From Bacteroides sp. (lineage in GTDB: Bacteria; Bacteroidota; Bacteroidia; Bacteroidales; SM23-62), in NCBI GenBank assembly GCA_030589965.1, contig JAUUZM010000089.1, positions 1-9,828 on the forward strand: a stretch of DNA of 9,828 nt, in the 5' to 3' direction. Both the position numbers and the translations under genes were made by a program. The notes beneath the pieces are model-generated. The model was not told where the DNA came from, searched no databases, and saw only the letters and a list, made by a program, of their open reading frames with translations. Numbering within the stretch: position 1 is the first letter of the stretch; each line of letters opens with the position of its first letter. Positions 1 to 5,939 of the stretch are shown here, piece after piece.

Positions 1-1209
1 CTCACCATCAGGCATGGTATTATATCCATCTTTCAGAACATTGGGATCATATTTTGCCTGCATTTCGTCAAGGTCAGCATAACTGAATCCTACTCCTTCA
101 ATTTCTTCCCTGCTCAGATGTCCGGGACAGTAAGTCACACTGAACCGGCCTTCGGAGGATCCATGGATAAGGTGGGCTGCAGCACTGAGGTTATTCTTAA
201 TATCCTCGTTATTCTCTACGAAACCAAGAATCTCAGGAGTAGTCTGATAACCATATTTCCGGATCAGTTTATCAATCTCGGCGTCTTCCCCAAATTCCTT
301 CACCCCGGGGGCCAGTACTATCAGTTCACCATCATCTTCCAGAGCCATCCGGGTACGATATATACTTTTATTCCCAAGCCAGGTACTTTTAAATTCATCC
401 GGATCCAGGTAAACTACTACCTTTTTGAGGGGATCCTCAAGCATGTTAAAGTTCACCTTTAACGAGAGTTCACTGGCGAGAGTAAAACATTCCATATCAT
501 CCCCAATGTACATTCCCCTGATCTTCAGATTTCGATTTTCATCAGGACTTACAACGGTCTGAATATAAATTATGGGGAGGTCTTGTGCGAAATTATCAGA
601 AGCATAATTTAAAACCTTCCGAACAGGTGTATCGGCTCTGCCCATTAATTTTTCCATGCCGTAAGCGGCTCCCAGGAAATGGCTTTTATTAATGCCTTCC
701 GGTCCGCCCGTACCCACAAAAATATTCTTGTTATAATTGGCCATCCCTATTACTTCATGAGGAACTACCTGTCCAATTGAAAGGATCAAATCAAATCCCC
801 CTTCCGTAAGCAGCCGGTTTACCTGGGCAGGCCAGGAATATTCGACTACACCACCGGAAACTTCCGATACGTATTCTGCCGGTACATCTCCAAGAGTCAG
901 GATATCTTCTCTCCAGTTATGAACTCTGAATTTATCTGCAGAAACACCTTTGAACATCTCGTCAATCTCGTGATCACTCATCGGTGCATGTGTACCTAAA
1001 GCGGGCAGAATATCTGTAAGTGCTGAACCATAATAAGTGTCAGCAAGTCCGGTTAAAGGACCTGCAAAAGAATGTTTCCTGGTAAAATCCGGAGGAATAG
1101 CAAGGACCTTTTTACGTTCACCCAGTTTTTCAAGTGCTTCGTACAGTCCCTCCCTGAGATCCTCCATACTCAGGTCTTCATGTTCTGAACCTTTTTGATA
1201 ATATAACAT
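1..1209 (-). CDS. LarA-superfamily (DUF2088) racemase/epimerase, probably acting on an aldonate; C-terminus cut by window edge
   Basis: The reading frame opens at ATG 1209 and runs without a stop for 403 codons to base 1, so only the last part of the C-terminus should be missing. Residues known from lactate racemase LarA are present: DFTR at 41-44 (LarA D72/R75), GTH with H74 (H108), PH with H151 (H174), K161 (K184, which carries the nickel-pincer nucleotide) and H177 (H200). The H-K and K-H spacings of 10 and 16 equal those of LarA. W277-x3-K281 may correspond to LarA Y294/K298, with Trp replacing Tyr. LarA-family enzymes invert the carbon next to a carboxylate in 2-hydroxyacids; some members epimerise aldonates such as gluconate. 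The gene lies 28 bases after the SDR mannonate oxidoreductase in the same operon. I infer D-mannonate/D-gluconate C2 epimerisation; the superfamily is clear, the substrate is not. Activity would need the LarB/C/E cofactor pathway encoded elsewhere. Confidence 0.85.
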   Translation of the reverse strand, partial: MLYYQKGSEHEDLSMEDLREGLYEALEKLGERKKVLAIPPDFTRKHSFAGPLTGLADTYYGSALTDILPALGTHAPMSDHEIDEMFKGVSADKFRVHNWREDILTLGDVPAEYVSEVSGGVVEYSWPAQVNRLLTEGGFDLILSIGQVVPHEVIGMANYNKNIFVGTGGPEGINKSHFLGAAYGMEKLMGRADTPVRKVLNYASDNFAQDLPIIYIQTVVSPDENRNLKIRGMYIGDDMECFTLASELSLKVNFNMLEDPLKKVVVYLDPDEFKSTWLGNKSIYRTRMALEDDGELIVLAPGVKEFGEDAEIDKLIRKYGYQTTPEILGFVENNEDIKNNLSAAAHLIHGSSEGRFSVTYCPGHLSREEIEGVGFSYADLDEMQAKYDPNVLKDGYNTMPDGE

Positions 1210-1237
1210 AGAATTGTTTTTATTGTTTTATCCGAGA

Positions 1238-2089
1238 CTATACGCCACCAAATGCAGAGTATCCTCCGTCTACGGGGATTACAATACCGGTCACGAACTG
1301 GCTGAGATCAGAGAGAAGGTATAGTACAGTTCCCTGGAGCTCATCGACCTCTCCGTACCTTCCCATAGGTGTATTGGAAATAATTTTCTGTCCCCTTGCA
1401 GTCGGTTCACCGCTTTTCTCATCAACCAGCAGAAAACGATTTTGATTGGTCAGGAAAAATCCTGGTGCAATGGCATTAACCCTGACTCCGGTTTTTGCCA
1501 GGTGTACAGACAACCATTCTGTGAAGTTATTGACGGCGGACTTGGCAGCGGAGTATGCGGGAATTTTTGTGAGGGGCTTAAAGGAATTCATGGAAGAAAT
1601 GTTCAGGATGGCACCAGAACCGTCTTCAACCATATCTTTTCCAAGAACCATGCTGGGCAATAGTGTTCCTTTGAAATTCAGGTCAAAGACCCAGTCAAAA
1701 CCTTCCATCTGGAGTCCGAAAAAAGTCTTTTCCCAGTCATCCTTATTACTTTCATCCATGGTTTCTACCTGTGTGGTAGCCTTAGGTGAATTTCCTCCTG
1801 CTCCATTGATCAGGTAGCTAATCCTGCCAAACTTCTCATGAATCTGCTTTTTTGCATCTTCCAGGGATTCACGGCTTAAAACGTTTGCTTCCAGTCCAAA
1901 TACTTCAGCCCCGGTTTTGGTTTGAATTTCAGCAGCAACTTTTTCTGCCAGTTCCTTGTTAATATCCAGGATTACAGTCTTCATTCCTAAAGCTGCAAGT
2001 GCGGATACAATTGAGGATCCAATTACACCGGCACCGCCAGTGATAACACATACTTTGTTTTCGAATTCTTGAAATGCTCTTTTTTCCAT
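1238..2089 (-). CDS. SDR-family D-mannonate oxidoreductase (fructuronate reductase)
   Basis: This 283-residue protein is a classical short-chain dehydrogenase/reductase. It has the nucleotide-binding TGGAGVIG at 17-24, NGAG at 95-98, structural N138, catalytic S166 and YSAAK with Y179 and K183, and a C-terminal VDGGYSAFGG. Between residues 100 and 140 it carries the insert and the DLNFKGTLLP stretch typical of the YjmF-type mannonate oxidoreductases, which reduce D-fructuronate to D-mannonate with NAD(P)H in the cytoplasm. This subfamily is unrelated in fold to the enterobacterial UxuB. The gene begins 9 bases after the LacI regulator stop and ends 28 bases before the LarA-like gene, so all three probably share a transcript. 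The divergent uxaE and uxaC genes supply its substrate. Subfamily assignment is by recognition of the motif pattern; a general sugar-acid dehydrogenase is the main alternative. Confidence 0.87.
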   Translation of the reverse strand: MEKRAFQEFENKVCVITGGAGVIGSSIVSALAALGMKTVILDINKELAEKVAAEIQTKTGAEVFGLEANVLSRESLEDAKKQIHEKFGRISYLINGAGGNSPKATTQVETMDESNKDDWEKTFFGLQMEGFDWVFDLNFKGTLLPSMVLGKDMVEDGSGAILNISSMNSFKPLTKIPAYSAAKSAVNNFTEWLSVHLAKTGVRVNAIAPGFFLTNQNRFLLVDEKSGEPTARGQKIISNTPMGRYGEVDELQGTVLYLLSDLSQFVTGIVIPVDGGYSAFGGV

Positions 2090-2098
2090 AATTTTAAT

Positions 2099-3151
2099 TT
2101 AAACCTGGTAACAACAAAGGTTTTCCTTACAGATAATATCTATAGGAATAAGCTGCTCAGGCGATGGTTTTTTATTCAGTTTAAATGCATTAAATATTGA
2201 CATCAGGGCCTTGTATCCCTGCTCTCTTGGTTTTTGACTAATGAGAAAATCTATAGTATCGTTGTTCAGGTATTTGACATTGGGATTAATAAGATCATAG
2301 CCTACCAGGCGGATATCCTTTCTTCCGGTATTAAAGAGAAATTTTGCCACCTGGTATACCCTCGAGTTTGTAACAAATATACCTCTTATATCTTCATGTT
2401 TGTCGAACAATTCGGCAAGGACCCTTTTAATATAGGTATAGGTTTCCTTTGACATGGACCTGCTGATGATTTCCGGTCTTGGTGATCCGTTTGAATTTTC
2501 CCAATATTGCCGGAATCCTTTCTCCCTGTAAAGAATATGGTTATAATTGTCTTTGTCCCTCGCAATACTTATCACAAGTAAACTCCCCTCCCCTTGAATA
2601 CCCATCTTCATCAACTGGGCAGCCACTGAACCGGATCTCACAGGATCCTGTCCCACATAAGAAATCTGTTCCGGATGCCTGATATTATCATTTACAGATA
2701 CAAAAGGAATTCCATTCTTCTTACACTTATCAAAAAAATCCTTTGTCTCCAGGTGAAAAACCGGAGCGGCAATGACGGCATCGGGATTATCGAGTAGTAC
2801 CAGTTTTGCGTTTTCAATGAATTCATTCTTTACAAACTGGTCATACAAAAACTCCTTGATCTCAATCCTGAAATGATTTAGCTCAGAGCATGCCTCGTAT
2901 ATTCCTGTAAGTGGTTCTTTCCAGAACCAATTCTCCGGAGTATGATAAGGTACCAGTACTGCTACTTTCAAAGGATGCTTTGATGCCAGGCTGCTTGCCA
3001 GTACATCAGGCTCATATTTCATCTCCTTCAGAATATCCATTACCTTTTTCCTGGTCCTGGAAGAAACTTCTCCCCGATCATGAATCACCCTGTCAACAGT
3101 CCCGGTTGAGACTCCTGCCCTATCTGCAATATCTTTGATCCTGATTTTCAA
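2099..3151 (-). CDS. LacI-family transcriptional regulator of the hexuronate locus (TTG start)
   Basis: A 350-residue regulator of the LacI/GalR type. The N-terminal helix-turn-helix is at residues 1-50: IKDIADRAGVS, then TGTVDRVIHDRG, then a hinge-like LASSLAS near 53-59. A periplasmic-binding-protein-like effector domain follows, with recognisable strands such as VAVLVPYH and the C-terminal DIRLVGYDL. I choose TTG at 3151 as the start. It puts the HTH at the very N-terminus as in the family. The in-frame ATG at 3229 would add 26 hydrophobic residues and lies upstream of the best promoter box (3193-3200) and inside the palindromic operator. The gene heads the operon with the SDR and LarA-like genes and diverges from uxaE, so it probably controls both operons and itself. 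The effector is likely a uronate or pathway intermediate, by inference only. Confidence 0.88.
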   Translation of the reverse strand: MKIRIKDIADRAGVSTGTVDRVIHDRGEVSSRTRKKVMDILKEMKYEPDVLASSLASKHPLKVAVLVPYHTPENWFWKEPLTGIYEACSELNHFRIEIKEFLYDQFVKNEFIENAKLVLLDNPDAVIAAPVFHLETKDFFDKCKKNGIPFVSVNDNIRHPEQISYVGQDPVRSGSVAAQLMKMGIQGEGSLLVISIARDKDNYNHILYREKGFRQYWENSNGSPRPEIISRSMSKETYTYIKRVLAELFDKHEDIRGIFVTNSRVYQVAKFLFNTGRKDIRLVGYDLINPNVKYLNNDTIDFLISQKPREQGYKALMSIFNAFKLNKKPSPEQLIPIDIICKENLCCYQV

Positions 3152-3192
3152 GTTACTAGATGTAAATTCTCTTTTTTCAGGTAATAATAGAA

Positions 3193-3200
3193 CAAATGTA
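3193..3200 (-). promoter_or_regulatory. Bacteroidota-type -7 promoter box for the lacI-SDR-larA operon
   Basis: On the minus strand the bases read TACATTTG, a full match to the Bacteroidota -7 consensus TAnnTTTG. Transcription would begin near 3186-3188, leaving a leader of about 35 bases before the TTG at 3151. No convincing -33 TTG element is seen; that region coincides with the palindrome at 3219-3232, as expected if the repressor competes with RNA polymerase there. Confidence 0.55.
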
Positions 3201-3205
3201 AAAAA

Positions 3206-3220
3206 TATTTTGTAATTTCG
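3206..3220 (+). promoter_or_regulatory. Candidate -7 region of the uxaE-uxaC-DUF5916 operon
   Basis: Two overlapping imperfect matches to TAnnTTTG are present on the plus strand: TATTTTG at 3206-3212 (one T short) and TAATTTCG at 3213-3220 (one mismatch). Either would start transcription inside the palindrome at 3219-3232 or next to it, giving a leader of roughly 30-40 bases before ATG 3258. No clear -33 element was found, so the exact box is uncertain. Confidence 0.35.
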
Positions 3221-3232
3221 TGTGCGCACACG
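3219..3232. promoter_or_regulatory. Perfect 14-bp palindrome, probable LacI-family operator between divergent operons
   Basis: CGTGTGCGCACACG equals its own reverse complement, and the symmetry resumes for two further base pairs (TT/AA) after one mismatch on each side. An even palindrome centred on CG is the usual form of LacI/GalR operators. It lies in the 106-base gap between the LacI regulator start (3151) and the uxaE start (3258), over the -33 region of the leftward promoter and at the expected transcription start of the rightward one. Binding there could repress both directions at once. The match to this particular regulator is inferred from position. Confidence 0.7.
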
Positions 3233-3257
3233 GAAATTTTTTAAAACCTATATAATT

Positions 3258-4505
3258 ATGAAAATATCTAAGTATTCTTTTGGAATGGGTGACCGCTTCG
3301 GACACCAGGGAAACGCTCAATTAACAGCACTTATCAAGGCAAAAAATGCAGGCGTCGATGTTGTCCCTGTCTGGAATAAATCCCATCGTGAACACAGCAT
3401 CGTCGGCACTTCTCCTGAAAATGTAAGAACAGAGGCTGATGACTCAGTTAAAGCTCTGGGTTGGGAAGGTGAATACTATGTGGATGCAGATCATATCAAC
3501 ATGTCAAATGTAGATGGATACATTGATCATTCAGACTTTTTCACCCTTGATGTCGCAGATTATATTAATGAAGCAGCTGATGATCAAAAGCTTCAGGCAT
3601 TTGTAAATGATTTCAAAAAATATGCCGGCGAATTGCAGATCCCTGGAATCTCTGAAGCCTTTACCATTACAGAAAGTGACCTGAATACAATTGCAAAAAA
3701 ATATCTTTTTGCCACTGAAAAGGCTGCCGCACTCTATCGTCATATTGCAGACAAAAAGGGAGCTGACAACCTGATCCCCGAAGTATCAATGGACGAGGTT
3801 GAAGATCCCCAAACACCTGTTGAATTATTCTTTATCCTCGGGATGCTTGCAAAGGAAAATCTACCACTGCAGACGATTGCCCCTAAATTCACTGGCAGAT
3901 TCAATAAGGGAGTTGATTATGAGGGTGAGGTATCACAGTTTGAAAAGGAATTCGAGGAGGACCTGCTCGTGATCGATTTCGCCATTAAGGAATTTGGATT
4001 ACCCGAAAATGTTAAACTCAGTGTCCATTCCGGTTCAGATAAATTCAGTATTTATCCCATCATCGGAAAACTGATAAAAAAATATGACAAGGGCATCCAT
4101 GTAAAAACAGCCGGAACTACATGGCTGGAAGAGGTTATCGGACTGGCTGCAGCCGGGGGAACCGGACTTGAAATTGCCAGGAAGGTATACCGTAAGGCAT
4201 TTGAAAAGCAGGAAGCACTCTGTGCACCTTATGCAACTGTTATTGATATTGATCCTGCCGGACTACCAACTCCGGATGAGGTAGACGGATGGACAGCTGA
4301 GAAATACGCCAATACACTCAGGCATATACCCGGACATGCAGATTATAACTCAAATTTCAGGCAACTGATTCACGTGGGTTATAAAGTGGCTGCTGATATG
4401 GGAGATGACTACAAAAATGCACTTGTAGAAAATGCTGAAATTATCGGTGGCTGTGTTGAAGAAAATATTTTTGACAGGCACCTTAAAAGACTCTTCGATC
4501 TTTAG
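3258..4505 (+). CDS. uxaE: UxaE-type D-tagaturonate/D-fructuronate epimerase
   Basis: A 415-residue protein of the tagaturonate epimerase (UxaE) family first described in Thermotoga. It interconverts D-tagaturonate and D-fructuronate so that galacturonate and glucuronate share one downstream route. Recognisable stretches are YSFGMGDRFGHQG at 6-18, VDADHINMSNVD at 75-86, LSVHSGSDKFSIYP at 254-267, AGTTWLEE at 285-292 and FRQLIHVGYK at 367-376. The conserved His, Asp and Glu residues in these are likely metal or substrate ligands, by inference. The start at 3258 (MKISKYSFG) is preferred over ATG 3222 because the extra 12 residues are not family-like and the upstream ATG lies inside the palindromic operator. 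The leader is A/T-rich with no SD. It is the first gene of the rightward operon; uxaC follows after 24 bases. Naming rests on recalled family features, not a search. Confidence 0.82.
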   Translation: MKISKYSFGMGDRFGHQGNAQLTALIKAKNAGVDVVPVWNKSHREHSIVGTSPENVRTEADDSVKALGWEGEYYVDADHINMSNVDGYIDHSDFFTLDVADYINEAADDQKLQAFVNDFKKYAGELQIPGISEAFTITESDLNTIAKKYLFATEKAAALYRHIADKKGADNLIPEVSMDEVEDPQTPVELFFILGMLAKENLPLQTIAPKFTGRFNKGVDYEGEVSQFEKEFEEDLLVIDFAIKEFGLPENVKLSVHSGSDKFSIYPIIGKLIKKYDKGIHVKTAGTTWLEEVIGLAAAGGTGLEIARKVYRKAFEKQEALCAPYATVIDIDPAGLPTPDEVDGWTAEKYANTLRHIPGHADYNSNFRQLIHVGYKVAADMGDDYKNALVENAEIIGGCVEENIFDRHLKRLFDL

Positions 4506-4529
4506 TCGAATATTAAAACACAAAAAACC

Positions 4530-5933
4530 ATGAAAAAATTTCTTGACGATAATTTCCTGCTGGAAACCAAAACAGCCGAAATACTGTTTCATGAACATGC
4601 AAAAGACCAGCCCATTATTGATTATCATTGCCACCTTCCACCGGATGAGATAGCGTCGGACAAGCAATTTGAGAATCTGACACAGATCTGGCTGAAAGGA
4701 GACCATTACAAATGGAGAGCTCTACGTGCAAATGGTGTACCCGAAGAATATATCACCGGCTCTGCCTCGGACGAGGAGAAATTTATGAAATGGGCGGCAA
4801 CTGTGCCACAGACTCTGAGGAATCCTTTGTATCACTGGACTCATATGGAACTGAAAAGACCCTTTGGTATCGAACAGCTCCTGAATGCAGATACCGGTCC
4901 TGATATTTACAAGGAAGCAAATGAGATGTTGCAGACAAAAAACTTCTCAACAAGAGGCATCCTGAAGCAAATGAATGTTGACGTGGTGTGTACAACGGAT
5001 GATCCAATAGATAATCTTGAGCATCATATTAAAGTTAAGAAGGAAGGTGCGGAGATTAAGATGTACCCTGCATGGAGACCGGACAAGGCTATGGCTGTCG
5101 AAAATTCGGATACCTACAATGACTATATTGATACTCTCGCTGCAGCAGCCGGAATGGATATCGGAACTTTCGCAGAACTTTGTGATGCACTTGAGAAGAG
5201 GCATACTTATTTCCATGAAAATGGATGCCGGCTTTCTGACCATGGCATTGAAACTTTCTATGCTGAGGAGTATACACAATCCGATTTAGACAGTATATTC
5301 CTGAAAGTGCGTTCCGGCAAGAAACTCGACATGGATGAGGTACTGAAATTCAAATCAGGCATGCTGGTTATTTTCGCAGTTATGGACCATGATAAAGGAT
5401 GGACCCAGCAATTCCATATCGGCGCCATCAGGAACAATAACTCCCGTATGCTGGGAATTCTTGGTCCGGATACAGGCTATGACTCCATTGGTGATTTTGA
5501 AGTTGCAAGACCTATGTCTGCCTTTTTTAACCGTATAGAGTCTATGGAGAAACTTACAAAGACCATTGTATATAACCTGAATCCACGGGACAACGAGCTG
5601 ATCTCAACCATGCTATATAATTTTAATGACGGAAGCACAGCCGGAAAAATGCAGTTTGGTTCAGGCTGGTGGTTTCTCGATCAGAAGGATGGCATGGAGA
5701 AGCAGATGAATGCGCTTTCATTATTGGGACTCCTGAGTAAATTTGTTGGAATGCTTACGGATTCCAGGAGCTTCCTCTCATTCCCACGACATGAGTATTT
5801 CAGAAGGATACTATGCAATTTGATCGGGAATGATGTTGAGAATGGATTACTTCCCGCTGACATGGATCTTTTAGGTAATATGGTGGAGGATATCAGTTAC
5901 CGGAATGCCCGGGATTACTTTGGTTTCGAATAG
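4530..5933 (+). CDS. uxaC: Uronate isomerase (glucuronate/galacturonate isomerase) UxaC
   Basis: A 467-residue protein, the normal length for UxaC, a TIM-barrel enzyme of the amidohydrolase superfamily. It isomerises D-glucuronate to D-fructuronate and D-galacturonate to D-tagaturonate in the cytoplasm, the first step of the Ashwell pathway. Family motifs are intact: metal-binding HCH at 33-35 within IIDYHCHLPP, KWRALRANGV at 61-70, CTTDDP at 154-159, AWRPDK at 181-186, SDHG at 236-239, QFHIGAIRNNN at 294-304, GPDTGYDSIGD at 312-322 and LTDSRSFLSFPRHEYFRR near 409-426. No lesions are seen. It sits 24 bases after uxaE and 6 bases before the DUF5916 gene, so the three are probably one transcript controlled from the palindrome at 3219-3232. 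Confidence 0.97.
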   Translation: MKKFLDDNFLLETKTAEILFHEHAKDQPIIDYHCHLPPDEIASDKQFENLTQIWLKGDHYKWRALRANGVPEEYITGSASDEEKFMKWAATVPQTLRNPLYHWTHMELKRPFGIEQLLNADTGPDIYKEANEMLQTKNFSTRGILKQMNVDVVCTTDDPIDNLEHHIKVKKEGAEIKMYPAWRPDKAMAVENSDTYNDYIDTLAAAAGMDIGTFAELCDALEKRHTYFHENGCRLSDHGIETFYAEEYTQSDLDSIFLKVRSGKKLDMDEVLKFKSGMLVIFAVMDHDKGWTQQFHIGAIRNNNSRMLGILGPDTGYDSIGDFEVARPMSAFFNRIESMEKLTKTIVYNLNPRDNELISTMLYNFNDGSTAGKMQFGSGWWFLDQKDGMEKQMNALSLLGLLSKFVGMLTDSRSFLSFPRHEYFRRILCNLIGNDVENGLLPADMDLLGNMVEDISYRNARDYFGFE

Positions 5934-5939
5934 AAAGGT

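Noticed and set aside
118..462. Plus-strand open frame of 114 codons
   Set aside because: It lies entirely within the LarA-like gene on the other strand, and its product has no recognisable motif; a shadow frame.
1446..1817. Plus-strand open frame of 123 codons
   Set aside because: It is antisense to the SDR gene, whose motifs and length are family-typical; a shadow frame.
3222..3257. Upstream ATG giving a 12-residue longer UxaE
   Set aside because: The extension is not family-like and begins within the palindromic operator at the expected transcription start.
3152..3257. Possible small RNA or riboswitch in the divergent intergenic region
   Set aside because: Apart from the short palindrome and promoter boxes, the sequence is A/T-rich with no extended conserved-looking fold.
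4350..4706. Minus-strand open frame of 118 codons across the uxaE-uxaC junction
   Set aside because: It is opposite two well-supported genes and has no family features.
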